From assembly GCF_022919575.1 (NCBI RefSeq), contig NZ_CP095071.1, positions 3,792,001 through 3,856,000 on the forward strand: a stretch of DNA of 64,000 nucleotides. Direction: 5' to 3'. A program made the position numbers and the translations under genes. Source of the stretch: Gracilibacillus salinarum (GTDB taxonomy: Bacteria > Bacillota > Bacilli > Bacillales > Amphibacillaceae). The notes below the pieces were generated by a model. That model did not search any database, was not told the DNA's origin, and was given only the letters and a program-made list of their open reading frames with translations. Within the stretch, counting starts at the first letter, position 1; the number at the start of each line of letters is the position of its first letter. Positions 25,956 to 36,413 of the stretch are shown here, one piece after another.

Positions 25956-27317
25956 TTAATTAATCAATGATTGTAAGGGAGCAGGGATTCTGCCGCCTCG
26001 TTTAATAAATTTGTCAGGTGCGAACTGGTTCACGCCAATAATTGGGGCGCGTCCAAGCAAGCCGCCGAATTCTACTGTTTCGCCTTCTTCCTTACCGATG
26101 ACAGGGATGACACGGACTGCGGTTGTTTTTTTATTAATCATACCAATCGCTGCTTCATCGGCAATGATGGCTGCTAGTGTTTCTGGTGATGCTTTACCTT
26201 CTAGTGCAATCATATCGAGTCCGACAGAGCAGACACACGTCATCGCTTCTAATTTAGCGAGATTTAGTGACCCATCTTCAATTCCACGGATCATGCCGTT
26301 ATCTTCACTGACAGGAATGAAAGCACCACTGAGGCCACCGACATATGAACTCGCCATTGCGCCACCTTTTTTGACAGCATCATTCATCAATGCTAATGCG
26401 GCGATCGTACCGTGAGTTCCGACGCGTTCAAGACCGATTTCTTCCAAGATCTCAGCTACACTATCATTTAACGCATTTGTAGGTGCAAGTGATAAATCCA
26501 TGATACCAAACGGCACATTTAAGCGATCGGCAACAACTCGTCCAATTAATTCTCCTGCACGGGTTATTTTAAATGCTGTTTTCTTAATGACTTCTGATAC
26601 TTCGCCTAAGTCTGCATCGGGATAACGCTTCAAGGCATGAAGGACAACACCTGGTCCACTAACTCCGACACTTAGGACAGCTTCACCTTCACCAGCTCCG
26701 TGAAAAGCACCAGCCATAAAAGGATTATCCTCTACCGGATTACAAAAAACAACGAGCTTAGCACAGCCGATACTATTGTTATCCTTTGTTAAGGTAGCTG
26801 TTTCATGAATGACTTGCCCCATCTTGGCGACAGCATCCATATTAATACCAGTTCGAGTTGTAGCAACGGAAATCGAAGCACACACTCGTTCTGTTTTGCT
26901 TAGTGCTTCCGGCAGTGCATCCAACAACACTTGATCTCCTTTGGAAATACCTTTGTGGACTAATGCAGAGAATCCTCCAATAAAATCAACACCTAAAGTT
27001 TGTGCAGCTTTATCCAAAGTCTCTGCAAGCTCAATCGCCTGTTCTTTACTGGCATTGCCAAGGATTTCTGCAGCAGGGGAGATCGCAATACGTTTATTAA
27101 TGATTGGAACACCATACTCCTTAGCAACCTGATTGGCCGTTGACTGCAGATTTTTCGCATAAGACGTGATTTTGTCATATACTTTTTGTTTTACTATTTC
27201 AAAATCATGATCTGCGCAATCACGCAGACTGATTCCCATCGTAACTGTTCGAATATCGAGGTGTTCCATCTCGACCATGCGAATCGTCTCTTGAATTTCT
27301 GTAAAAGCTATCGGCAT
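25956..27317 (-). CDS. PFL-family protein (UPF0210/DUF711)
   Basis: 453 residues. The family is related to pyruvate-formate-lyase-like folds, but no reaction is established. Typical stretches are the [20 protein letters not shown] start, [34 protein letters not shown] and [20 protein letters not shown] glycyl-radical site is not apparent. The gene follows an ACT-domain gene by 12 bases, and this ACT-PFL pair is conserved across Bacillota and some archaea, suggesting amino-acid-responsive control of the PFL protein. ATG 27317 behind GAGGAGG. Confidence 0.9.
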   Translation of the reverse strand: MPIAFTEIQETIRMVEMEHLDIRTVTMGISLRDCADHDFEIVKQKVYDKITSYAKNLQSTANQVAKEYGVPIINKRIAISPAAEILGNASKEQAIELAETLDKAAQTLGVDFIGGFSALVHKGISKGDQVLLDALPEALSKTERVCASISVATTRTGINMDAVAKMGQVIHETATLTKDNNSIGCAKLVVFCNPVEDNPFMAGAFHGAGEGEAVLSVGVSGPGVVLHALKRYPDADLGEVSEVIKKTAFKITRAGELIGRVVADRLNVPFGIMDLSLAPTNALNDSVAEILEEIGLERVGTHGTIAALALMNDAVKKGGAMASSYVGGLSGAFIPVSEDNGMIRGIEDGSLNLAKLEAMTCVCSVGLDMIALEGKASPETLAAIIADEAAIGMINKKTTAVRVIPVIGKEEGETVEFGGLLGRAPIIGVNQFAPDKFIKRGGRIPAPLQSLIN

Positions 27318-27329
27318 TGTTATCCTCCT

Positions 27330-27602
27330 CTATACGCGGTGCATTGCCTGAAACACATCTTCAAGCTGAATATTAATATTTAATCCTAGTTCTGACTCCA
27401 CCGGCTTGAATTTGTCCTGCAATGTGGCAAGATTACTTGGATCGTTGATGTCGATCAACATAATCATCGTAAAGAAATCTTGTAAAATGGTCTGGCTAAT
27501 ATCATGTATATTCACATTATTTTCTGATAAAATAGTGGTTACTTTCGCAATAATACCTACCTGGTCTTTACCTACTACACTAACTACTGCACGATTTTGC
27601 AA
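27330..27602 (-). CDS. ACT-domain regulatory protein (UPF0237)
   Basis: About 90 residues, a single ACT domain. The start VVSVVGKDQVGIIAKVTTILSENNVNIHDISQTI is the ligand-binding half, with the Asp-x-Val-Gly turn expected to bind an amino acid at a dimer face. TTG at 27602 is chosen because GAGGTG lies six bases upstream and the length then equals the family norm; the ATG at 27620 has no ribosome site. Operon partner of the PFL protein. Confidence 0.88.
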   Translation of the reverse strand: MQNRAVVSVVGKDQVGIIAKVTTILSENNVNIHDISQTILQDFFTMIMLIDINDPSNLATLQDKFKPVESELGLNINIQLEDVFQAMHRV

Positions 27603-27719
27603 TTTTGTCACCTCATTCATTAATTTCTTTTCTATTATATAGTAAGGAGAAGTTTTTGATAAATCAAATGGATTTGCTTAAAATATAAAGAGTACGTTCA
27701 GGTAGAGAGGAGCAAGCAT

Positions 27720-28451
27720 ATGAAAAAAGATATACAGCTAATTGCTTTGGATATGGATGGCACACTTCTTGATAACAACCATCAAGTGTCCGAACAAAAT
27801 AAGCAAGCAATTCAACAAGCTAAGGCAAAAGGTGTAGAAGTGATTATTTCTACAGGACGACATTACCAAACGAGTGCAGACATTGCAAAAGAATTAGGTG
27901 TGCATTATCTGATTACAGTAAACGGCAGTGAGATCTGGACGATGACAGGAGAGTTAATCGCTCGTCAGACTGTTGATGCAGAGATTATTAAGAAGTTAGT
28001 AGATATCAAAGAAGAACATCAGACATGGGCTTGGCTATCTTCAACGGAAAATATTTGGAGAGGCGAGGTACCGGAGGATTTATTGGTTCATCAATGGCTT
28101 AAATTTGGTTTTGATACCGATAATCCAGAAACGAAAGAAAAAATCGTCAAAACAATTAGCAGCTGGAATGATATTGAGGTAAGTAATTCCAGTCCGACTA
28201 ATATTGAGGTGAATGCCGTCGGTGTTAACAAAGCAGCAGCTATTGAAGTTGTCTGTGAGAGAATCGGAATCAATATGTCGCAAGTCATGTCAATGGGAGA
28301 CAGCCTGAATGATATTAAGATGATCAAAGAAGCTGGCACTGGTGTTGCGATGGGCAATGCACAAGACGAAGTAAAACAAGCAGCAGACTGGATTACAACG
28401 ACTAATAACCAGGACGGCGTCGCAAAAGCAATTGAAAAATGGGTTTTATAA
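27720..28451 (+). CDS. HAD-superfamily phosphatase, Cof type
   Basis: 243 residues. The DMDGTLLDNN nucleophile motif (Asp 11 and Asp 13), the STGRHYQTS second motif and the MGDSLNDIKMI metal-binding motif are complete. The cap (residues about 85-185) is the C2B type of Cof/YidA phosphatases, which act on sugar phosphates, FMN or related small molecules. Divergent from the ACT/PFL pair, 170 bp ahead of gndA. Substrate unknown. Confidence 0.88.
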   Translation: MKKDIQLIALDMDGTLLDNNHQVSEQNKQAIQQAKAKGVEVIISTGRHYQTSADIAKELGVHYLITVNGSEIWTMTGELIARQTVDAEIIKKLVDIKEEHQTWAWLSSTENIWRGEVPEDLLVHQWLKFGFDTDNPETKEKIVKTISSWNDIEVSNSSPTNIEVNAVGVNKAAAIEVVCERIGINMSQVMSMGDSLNDIKMIKEAGTGVAMGNAQDEVKQAADWITTTNNQDGVAKAIEKWVL

Positions 28452-28622
28452 AAAACTCCCTATAAATTTTCAGAAAATTCACTGATAATACTTGCAGAGC
28501 AGGTAAGTATGTAATAAGTTTATATATGGGTATTTAATTTGGATCACTACAGTAATATTCGATTTCATGATAGAATATAAGATGGAATCATACATAGTGA
28601 TAGTAAAGGAGCGAAAAAACGA

Positions 28623-30044
28623 ATGTCAAAACAACAATTTGGTGTGATAGGTCTTGCCGTAATGGGTAAAAACCTTGCTTTGAACGTAGAAAGCAGAGGT
28701 TATTCCGTAGCGGTATTTAACAGAACTTATCAGAAGACAAAAGATTTTTTAGATAACGAAGCAGCTGGCAAAAACTTTGTTGGTGCAGAAACCATCGAAG
28801 AATTTGTTAACTCATTAGAAAAGCCTCGTAAGATCATGCTAATGGTACAAGCTGGTCCTGCGACAGATGCAACGATCGCATCTTTGAAACCATTGCTTGA
28901 CGAAGGCGACATCTTGATCGATGGTGGTAACACATTCTTCAAAGATACCATCCGTCGTAACGCTGAACTTGATGAATCAGGTATCCACTTTATCGGAACG
29001 GGTGTATCCGGTGGAGAAGAAGGAGCACTTAAAGGACCTTCTATCATGCCTGGTGGTCAAAAAGAAGCGTATGACAAAGTGGCGCCAATTTTTGAAGCTA
29101 TTTCTGCAAAAGTGGACAATGAACCATGTGTGACATACATTGGACCAAATGGTGCTGGTCACTATGTAAAAATGGTACACAATGGTATCGAATATGGTGA
29201 TATGCAGTTAATCTGTGAAGCATACTTCATTATGAAGAATGTACTTGGATTAAGTGCAGAAGAATTACATGAAGTGTTTGGTGAATGGAACAAAGGTGAA
29301 CTAGATAGTTACCTAATCGAAATTACAACAGACATCTTCAAGAAGAAAGACAAAGAAACTGGTAAGCCAATGGTAGACGTAATCCTTGATACTGCTGGTC
29401 AAAAAGGTACAGGTAAATGGACAAGCCAAAGCTCATTAGACTTAGGTGTACCTTTACCAGTTATCACAGAATCTGTTTTTGCACGTTTCATTTCAGCGAT
29501 GAAAGATGAGCGTGTAGCAGCAAGCAAAGTATTACAAGGCCCATCTGCTCAGGACAAGCCATATGAAGGCGACAAGGATGAGCTAATCGAAGCGATCCGT
29601 AAAGCTCTTTATATGAGTAAAATTGTTTCTTATGCACAAGGTTTTGCCCAAATGCGTGCCGCTTCTGAAGAAAATGATTGGAACTTACGCTATGGTGACA
29701 TCTCCATGATCTTCCGTGGTGGTTGTATCATCCGTGCGCAGTTCTTACAAAAAATTAAAGAAGCGTATGACCGTGATCCGGCATTAGCAAACTTATTGTT
29801 AGATCCATATTTCAAAGAAATCGTAGAAAGCTATCAAACGTCACTACGTAAAGTTCTTTCTATTGCAATGGAACGTGGAATTCCAGTACCAGGCTTCGCA
29901 AGTGCATTAGCTTATTATGACAGCTATCGCACAGAAACACTTCCAGCGAACTTGTTGCAAGCACAACGTGACTACTTCGGAGCGCACACTTATCAGCGAA
30001 TTGATAAAGAAGGCGTGTTCCATACAGAGTGGTTAGAAGATTAA
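28623..30044 (+). CDS. gndA: 6-phosphogluconate dehydrogenase, decarboxylating
   Basis: 473 residues. Oxidises and decarboxylates 6-phosphogluconate to ribulose 5-phosphate in the oxidative pentose phosphate pathway. Visible: the nucleotide-binding [18 protein letters not shown] (an NADP-type residue set), [21 protein letters not shown], the [12 protein letters not shown] catalytic segment with Lys and Asn, and the C-terminal tail YFGAHTYQR reaching the partner subunit. Its pathway partner zwf lies 7.4 kb away on the other strand, with repeats and an IS between. A strong terminator follows. Confidence 0.95.
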   Translation: MSKQQFGVIGLAVMGKNLALNVESRGYSVAVFNRTYQKTKDFLDNEAAGKNFVGAETIEEFVNSLEKPRKIMLMVQAGPATDATIASLKPLLDEGDILIDGGNTFFKDTIRRNAELDESGIHFIGTGVSGGEEGALKGPSIMPGGQKEAYDKVAPIFEAISAKVDNEPCVTYIGPNGAGHYVKMVHNGIEYGDMQLICEAYFIMKNVLGLSAEELHEVFGEWNKGELDSYLIEITTDIFKKKDKETGKPMVDVILDTAGQKGTGKWTSQSSLDLGVPLPVITESVFARFISAMKDERVAASKVLQGPSAQDKPYEGDKDELIEAIRKALYMSKIVSYAQGFAQMRAASEENDWNLRYGDISMIFRGGCIIRAQFLQKIKEAYDRDPALANLLLDPYFKEIVESYQTSLRKVLSIAMERGIPVPGFASALAYYDSYRTETLPANLLQAQRDYFGAHTYQRIDKEGVFHTEWLED

Positions 30045-30050
30045 TATGAG

Positions 30051-30088
30051 AAAAACCTCCTGCACTTGATGCAGGAGGTTTTTTTTTG
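30051..30088 (+). terminator. Terminator after gndA
   Basis: AAAAACCTCCTGCA-cttga-TGCAGGAGG followed by nine T. Confidence 0.92.
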
Positions 30089-30119
30089 TGAACCACTCTC
30101 ATTAGCGATGTAAGAAAAA

Positions 30120-30530
30120 GGATAGCAGTAGAGCAAGATTTGTATCGGTTAGGAAGAAAGGAACCAAAAGAGGAAAGCAGTGCCAGGGATTTGTATCGTT
30201 TAGCGAGAAAGGAACCAAAAGTGAGGAGCAGTAGCCAGAGATTTGTATCGTTTAGTGAGAAAGGAACCAAAAGTGAGGAGCAGTAACCAGAGGTTTGTAT
30301 CGTTTAGTGAGAAAGGAACCAAAAGAGGGAAGCAGTAGCCAGAGATTTGTATCGTTTAGCGAGAAAGGAACCAAAAGTGAGGAGCAGTAGCCAGAGATTT
30401 GTATCGTTTAGCGAGAAAGGAACCAAAAGTGAGGAGCAGTAGCCAGAGATTTGTATCGTTTAGTGAGAAAGGAACCAAAAGAGGGAAGCAGTAACCAGAG
30501 ATTTGTATCGTTTATCGAGAATATGAAGCT
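30120..30530. repeat. 52-bp tandem array, GATTTGTATCGTTTAGCGAG type (first locus)
   Basis: GATTTGTATCG recurs at 30137, 30188, 30240, 30292, 30344, 30396, 30448 and 30500, almost all exactly 52 bp apart. The unit also holds GAGAAAGGAACCAAAAG. No stop-free frame is conserved as a protein. Long frames through it are an effect of the repeat. Nearly the same unit forms a second array at 51.4 kb. Confidence 0.9.
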
Positions 30531-33132
30531 GGTAGTGGGCCAGAAGTATTCGTTCATTTTTATAATCAATAGAAATTGGAGTAGAGTGTCTACTTTTTGA
30601 GAAAGAAGAAACGAAGTTATTTATAGAGTATGTAAGGCATCTACGTCGGAAAGGCATGTCTCATCATGGGATTAAACGAAAGTAAACTGATAAAAGTACA
30701 AATTATGGTAAGAAATACAAATTATTTATAGTTACATGCGAGGTGTAGTTGAGGCATCCACGTTAGAAAGGCCTGCACTATCATATGGTTAAACGAAAGT
30801 AAACCGAAAATAGTACGGATTATGGTAAAAAATGCAAATTGTTTTATAGCTGTAGGTGAGATGAGATGGAGGCATCTACGTTGGCAAGGTTTGTCTTATC
30901 ATAGGAATAAACGAAAGTAAACCGAAAATAGTACGTATTATGGTAAAAAAATACAAATGATTATATAGCTGTATGTGAGATGCGGTGGAGGCATCTGCGC
31001 CGGCAAGGCCTGCCTTATCATGGGATTAAGCGAAAGTAAACTGATAATAGTACGTATTATGGTAAAAAATACAAATTACTTTATAGCTATATGTGAGATG
31101 TGGTGGAGGCATCTACGCCGGAAAGACCTGACTTATCATAGGAATAAACAGAAATAAACCGAAAATAGTACGGATTATGGTAAAAAAATACAAATTATTT
31201 ATAACTATATGCGAGATGAGATGGAGGCATCTACGTTGGAAAGGTTTGTCATATCATATGAATAAACGAAAGTAAACCGATTATAATGCGGATTATAGTA
31301 AAATATGTAAATTGTTTTGTGGCTGTATGTCAGATGGGTTTTATGGTGAAGAGAGAGAATCGATCAAAAAAGTCCTAAATCGTTTAACGAGAAAGGAACC
31401 AAAAGGGAGGAGCAGTAACCAGAGATTTGTATCGTTTATCGAGAATATGAAGCTGGTAGTGGGCCAGAAGTATTCGTTCATTTTATAATCAATAGAAATT
31501 GGAGTAGAGTGTCTACTTTTTGAGAAAGAAGAAACGAAGTTATTTATAGAGTATGTAAGGCATCTACGTCGGAAAGACATGTCTCATCATGGGATTAAAC
31601 GAAAGTAAACTGATAAAAGTACAAATTATGGTAAGAAATACAAATCATTTATAGTTACATGCGAGGTGTAGTTGGGGCATCCACGTTAGAAAGGCCTGCA
31701 CTATCATATGGTTAAACGAAAGTAAACCGATTATAGTACGTATTATGGTAAAAAACGGAAATCATTTTATAACTGTATGCGTGATGCGTCTGAGGTATCT
31801 ACGCCAGAAAAGCCTGTCTTATCATGGCATTAAACGAAAGTAAACCGATTATAATACGAATTATAGTAAAATATGTAAATTATTTTGTGACTTTATATGA
31901 GATGGGTTTTATGGTGAAGAGAGATTCGATCAAAAAAAGTTCTGAATCGTTTAACTAGAAAGGAACCAAAAGGGGGAAGAGTGACCAGAGATTTGTATCG
32001 TTTATCGAGAATGGGAAGCTGATAGTGGGCCGGAAGCATTCGTTCATTTTTATAATCAATAGAAATTGGAGTAAAGTGTCTACTTTTTAAAGAAAAAAAG
32101 AAACGAAGCTATTGATAGAGTATGTGAGGCATCTACGTCGGCAAGGTCTGTCATATCATGGGATTAAACGAAAGTAAACCGATAATAGTACGGATTATGG
32201 TAAAAAAATACAAATTATTTTATAGCTGCAGGTGAGATGTGGTGAGCCATCTACATTGGAAAGGTTTGCCATATCATAGGAATAAACGAAAGTAAACCGA
32301 TAATAGTACGGATTATGGTAAAAAAATACAAATTATTTTATAGCTGCAGGTGAGATGTGGTGAGCCATCTACATTGGAAAGGTTTGCCATATCATAGGAA
32401 TAAACGAAAGTAAACCGATAATAGTATGTATTATGGTAAAAAAATGCAAATTGTTTTATAACTGTATGTGAGATCCGGTGGAGGCACCAACGCTGGAAAG
32501 GCCTGTCATATCATAGGAATAAACGTATGTAAACCGAAAATAGTACGGATTATGGTAAAAAATACAAATTACTTTTATAGCTGTATGTGAGATCCGGTGG
32601 AGGCACCAACGTTGGAAAAGGTTTGTCATATCATAGGAATAAACGGAAGTAAACCGAAAATAGTACGTATTATGGTAAAAAATGTAAATTGTTTTATAAC
32701 TGTATGTGAGATGCAGTGGAGGCACCAACGCTGGAAAGGCCTGTCATATCATAGGAATAAACGAAAGTAAACTGATAATAGTACGGATTATGGTAAAAAA
32801 TGAAAATTACTTTATAGCTGTAGGTGAGATGCGATGGAGGTATCCACTTCGGAAAGGTTTGTCTTACCATAGGAATAAATGGAAGTAAACCGATTATAAT
32901 ACGAATTATAGTAAAATATGTAAATTGTATTGTGGTTGTATGTCAGGTGGGTTTTATGGTGAAGAGAGAGAATCGATCAAAAAAGTCCTGAATCGTTTAA
33001 CGAGAAAGGAAACAAAAGGGAGGAGCAGTAGCCAGAGATTTGTATCGTTTATCGAGAATGGGAAGCTGATAGTGGGCCAGAAGCATTCGTTCATTTTTAT
33101 AATCAATAGAATTTAGAGTAAAGTGTATACTT
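30531..33132. repeat. 118-bp tandem array with higher-order blocks (left part)
   Basis: The unit begins GGCATCTACG, includes TAAACGAAAGTAAACCGATA and ATTATGGTAAAAAATACAAA, and ends GTGAGATGNGGTGGA. Unit starts at 30636, 30752, 30871, 30990, 31108 and 31226 are 116-119 bp apart. Blocks of three to six units are separated by a composite spacer (about 31350-31560, 31905-32110 and 32950-33130). The spacer carries one or two 52-bp units plus ATAATCAATAGAAATTGG. Two blocks, at about 30512-30870 and 31430-31790, are nearly identical. No gene is seen in this stretch. Confidence 0.85.
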
Positions 33133-33174
33133 TTTAAATGTATTTCGCAAGTGAAAAGTGAGCCAAATCGCAAT

Positions 33175-33942
33175 TTAAATTTGAGCCACTTCCTCAGCAC
33201 TTGTTTTTAGCCAATCCTCCGTTTCTTTCATTCTGAAAGAAGGCCCATTCATGTTTAACACATGTGATTTGTGTGTTAAACGGTCTGTTAATGCGGCAGT
33301 AAGTACTGGATCGTGGAAAATCTCCTGCCATTTTAGAAATGACAGGTTGCTTGTAATAATGGTTGATTTCCTTCCTGCTCTTAACGATAGGTGAGAAAAT
33401 AATAATTCTGCACCTTCTTTGTCAAATGAGATATAACCTAATTCATCGAGAACAACCAAATCATATTTTTCAAATTTCAATTCAAATGATCGCAGTGTTC
33501 TCTCCGAACGATGTTCCTTAAGCTGGTTAATTAACGAGGGTACCGTCGCAAAAAACACTCTATATCCAGCTAAGCATGCTTCCATACCTAATCCTATGGC
33601 AATATGTGACTTACCTGTACCTGGTGATCCTGTAAGAATGACATTTTGTCCTTCCGTAATAAAATCCAAAGTTTTTAGAAACGGTAATTTTTGTTTTGCT
33701 TGACTTGGCAATGCCTCTACGATTAATTCTTCTAATAGCTTTTTCTGCGGGAAATTAGCTGCACGGATTCTGTTTTGCTTTGCGCGTACTAACCGATCAC
33801 TTTTCTCCTGTAAAAGAACTTGCAATAAAACTTCATAGGCTTGTTTTGGATTTTGAAAATCTGTTTCCTCCTGTACCATTTTCCGAATGCTTGGTAAACG
33901 TAATTCTTTACATATCTCTACAATTTGCTGCTTTTTATCCAT
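33175..33942 (-). CDS. istB: IS21-family helper ATPase IstB
   Basis: 255 residues, DnaC/DnaA-like AAA+ ATPase that directs the IS21 transposase to target DNA. Walker A GSPGTGKSH at about 105-113 and Walker B DLVVLDELGY are intact, followed by LTDRLTHKSHVL with the arginine finger region. The start overlaps istA by eight bases (ribosome site GGAGTAACTAAAT), typical of translational coupling in this family. Full length, so the IS may be active. Confidence 0.95.
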   Translation of the reverse strand: MDKKQQIVEICKELRLPSIRKMVQEETDFQNPKQAYEVLLQVLLQEKSDRLVRAKQNRIRAANFPQKKLLEELIVEALPSQAKQKLPFLKTLDFITEGQNVILTGSPGTGKSHIAIGLGMEACLAGYRVFFATVPSLINQLKEHRSERTLRSFELKFEKYDLVVLDELGYISFDKEGAELLFSHLSLRAGRKSTIITSNLSFLKWQEIFHDPVLTAALTDRLTHKSHVLNMNGPSFRMKETEDWLKTSAEEVAQI

Positions 33943-35482
33943 ATTTAGTTACTCCTTCATCTATTTGCTTAAACATATTGGCATAGGCTCTCATATTGTT
34001 TTCTGATTGATACATCGTTTCATCAGGGTTATATACTTGGACTCCTTCAGGAGTAGATTGTTCACAAATGAATAAAATTCTTTCCGTATTTACATATCCT
34101 GTTCGTATAGAATTTAATTCTTCCACCGCCTTTAAGACCCTGTCTAAGTTGTTATTTTCTTTAATATAGAGGAGTAACTCTATGAATTCTTTTTCTTTTC
34201 CGATATAATGATGGTTGTATATATTTTTTATTTGTGTTGGTGCCTGCTTAAAGCTTTGACTTTGAGTGATGGCACCTTTTTTCTTTTGAAATGTTTTTAA
34301 ATAATGGTAGATATTCATCTCCCATTGATGTAACCCCCAATTTCGTGGATGTTCTGCCACTAGCTCTCCTTCTACAAATAATTTGATTTCCTCTGCTCCT
34401 ACCTTTGCTTTAAGGTATTTTCCTACATGTCCTTCTGGAACAGAATAATGATTTTGTTTAATAACTACTGTACTATACTTATCCACTCGACATTCAACCA
34501 GATCAGCAACGTCAAATGGGGTAATCACTGCGAGTTTTGATACAGACTTTTCCTTTTCCATTAAAATCACGTGCTTTTCTTTATGTTCATGATGATGTCG
34601 CCCATTTATTCTTTGTAATGATCTAGAAAGATGGTCTTCAGCCTCTCTTAAACTCGTAAAAGAGTATTTCGATGAAAAGGCTTTTCGCCTTATAAACTCT
34701 ACACTTCGCTCCACGTGTCCCTTCTGGTTACCTTTTCTTGGTTCACAGAGACGAATTTTAAATTGATAATAGTTAGATAGATGAATCATGCTATCCGTAA
34801 TGGCCCTCTCTGTTCCAATAAATGATTTCACAACGGTTCGCATATTGTCATAGGTAAATACCGAAGGTATAAAACCAACATGATCGATAAATTTCGTATG
34901 AACATCTAACACGCAAACTTGTGACTCAGATTGATATAGCCTCGCAAATCGATAATTACTATGTGCTAACGTAAACACTGCAAGTGAAAAACTTCTAATC
35001 TTCCCATCTATCTCTAGCTTTACTTCCCCCCAGTCAAATTCAACTTCATATCCTGGTTCACAATACCGTCTGATGAAAACTTCCTTTGTTTTTGCTGCTT
35101 CCTCATTAACAAAGTTCCTAACAGTTGTATAACTAATGGGATACCCAGCATCTATTAGGCTCTCGTGCATATCTATTATTTTCATTTGCTGTTTATTCAT
35201 ATAGTGATTTCTTTTCCACTCATTATCCTTTATGTAGCCTCTAAGAATATTTTTAATTTCCTCTGTTAATACTCTCTTTTTACCCGTTCTCTTTTTATAA
35301 GCAGGGGGCTTTACAATATCTTCTGTAATCGGTAGATTACGAACATCATTCTTCCTACTTTTCTCAAATTCTTTTATATACTTACTGACAGTATTCCTTG
35401 CCTTCTTTGTTTCCTTAGCAATCTTTCTCTCACTCATTCCCTCCAAATATAATTGTATGATGGTCTGTTTCTCGCTCAACAT
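33935..35482 (-). CDS. istA: IS21-family transposase IstA
   Basis: 515 residues from ATG 35482, five bases after AGGAG. The N-terminal helix-turn-helix (KQTIIQLYLEGMSERKIAKETKKARNTVSKYIKEF) binds the IS ends. The DDE catalytic core includes VEFDWGEV, FTYDNMRTVV and the NQKGHVERSVEFIRR segment that carries the Glu. The C-terminal part holds the HYSVPEGHVGKYL domain common to IstA. No disruption is seen. Confidence 0.95.
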   Translation of the reverse strand: MLSEKQTIIQLYLEGMSERKIAKETKKARNTVSKYIKEFEKSRKNDVRNLPITEDIVKPPAYKKRTGKKRVLTEEIKNILRGYIKDNEWKRNHYMNKQQMKIIDMHESLIDAGYPISYTTVRNFVNEEAAKTKEVFIRRYCEPGYEVEFDWGEVKLEIDGKIRSFSLAVFTLAHSNYRFARLYQSESQVCVLDVHTKFIDHVGFIPSVFTYDNMRTVVKSFIGTERAITDSMIHLSNYYQFKIRLCEPRKGNQKGHVERSVEFIRRKAFSSKYSFTSLREAEDHLSRSLQRINGRHHHEHKEKHVILMEKEKSVSKLAVITPFDVADLVECRVDKYSTVVIKQNHYSVPEGHVGKYLKAKVGAEEIKLFVEGELVAEHPRNWGLHQWEMNIYHYLKTFQKKKGAITQSQSFKQAPTQIKNIYNHHYIGKEKEFIELLLYIKENNNLDRVLKAVEELNSIRTGYVNTERILFICEQSTPEGVQVYNPDETMYQSENNMRAYANMFKQIDEGVTKYG

Positions 35483-35593
35483 AATCACTCCTGATGCTTC
35501 CCCCTAATATGTCATTAGGGTTATTTTCTATCAAAGTGGCTCAGTTTTCAATTGCTATAGTGGCTCACTTTTAAGTTACCATATACATTTAAA

Positions 35594-36270
35594 GAAAAAA
35601 AGAAACGAAGCTATTGATAGAGTATGTGAGGCATCTACGTCGGCAAGGTCTGTCATATCATGGGATTAAACGAAAGTAAACCGATAATAGTACGGATTAT
35701 GGTAAAAAATACAAATTGTTTTATAACTGTATGTGAGATCCGGTGGAGGCACCAACGCTGGAGAGGCCTGTCATATCATAGGAATAAACGGAAGTAAACC
35801 GATTATAATACGAATTATAGTAAAATATGTAAATTGTTTTGTGGCTGTATGTCAGATGGGTTTTATGGTGAAGAGAGAGAATCGATCAAAAAAAAATCGT
35901 TTAACGAGAAAGGAACCAAAAGGGAGGAGCAGTAGCCAGAGATTTGTATCGTTTATCGAGAATGGGAAGCTGGTAGTGGGTCGGAAGCATTCATTCATTT
36001 TTATAATCAATTGAAGTTGGAGTAAAGTGTCTACTTTTTAGAGAACAAAAGAAACGAAGCTATTGATAGAGTGTGTGAAGCATCTACGTCGGGAAGGTCT
36101 GTCCCGTCACGGGATTAACCGAAAGTAAACCGATAATAGTACGTATTATGGTAAAAAATGCAAATTACTTTATAGCTGTATGTGAGATGCGGTTAATGGT
36201 CAAGAAAGGGAGATATTCTCGTTTAACGAAAAAGGGAGCAAAAATTAAGGAGCAGCAGTCAATGATTTGT
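35594..36270. repeat. 118-bp tandem array with composite spacer (right part, after the IS)
   Basis: The array resumes at AAAGAAAAAAAGAAACGAAG exactly where it was cut. It has units near 35630, 35747 and 36088, a composite spacer at about 35830-36050, and a decayed 52-bp unit (TCGTTTAACGAAAAAGGGAG) near 36218. No gene is seen. Confidence 0.8.
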
Positions 36271-36332
36271 CTCGTTAAAAAAAAGAAGTTTTTTAGGGGT
36301 GGTTATGCAAAGCGGGTTTATGCCTGACTTAT

Positions 36333-36413
36333 CACGGACGATAACTTCCTGATAAGTTTCGCTAGCAATCAGTGGGGGTCAAAAAAACCCTCACTGATTG
36401 AACTTTCACTTTA
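36333..36413. repeat. Stop-codon-associated hairpin repeat, copy 4 (full hairpin)
   Basis: CACGG...GATAAGTTTCGCTAGCAATCAGTGGGGG, then CCCTCACTGATTGAA and CTTTCACTTTA. On the minus strand it opens TAAAGTGAAAG, where TAA is the stop codon of the cyclase gene. The 11-bp stem could act as its terminator. Confidence 0.78.

Larger units (their letters stand above)
33139..35587 (-). mobile_element. IS21-family insertion sequence with 6-bp target duplication
   Basis: A 2.45-kb element with istA and istB overlapping on the minus strand. Ends are TGTATTTCGC... and ...ATATACA, giving the TG...CA termini of the family. Inner repeats GTGAAAAGTGAGCC and GGCTCACTTTTAAG face each other, and a second pair with GAGCCACTT/AAGTGGCTC lies inside, as IS21 elements carry multiple terminal repeats. 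TTTAAA at 33133-33138 is repeated at 35588-35593. Removing the IS plus one copy restores the 118-bp array sequence found at other copies. Confidence 0.92.

Noticed and set aside
30120..30530. 52-bp arrays as CRISPR arrays
   Set aside because: Units are continuous near-identical repeats with no unique spacers, there is no leader, and no cas gene is in the window.
30051..36410. Repeat/IS region as a prophage or genomic island
   Set aside because: No integrase, phage or cargo genes and no tRNA attachment site; only IS21 genes and tandem repeats.
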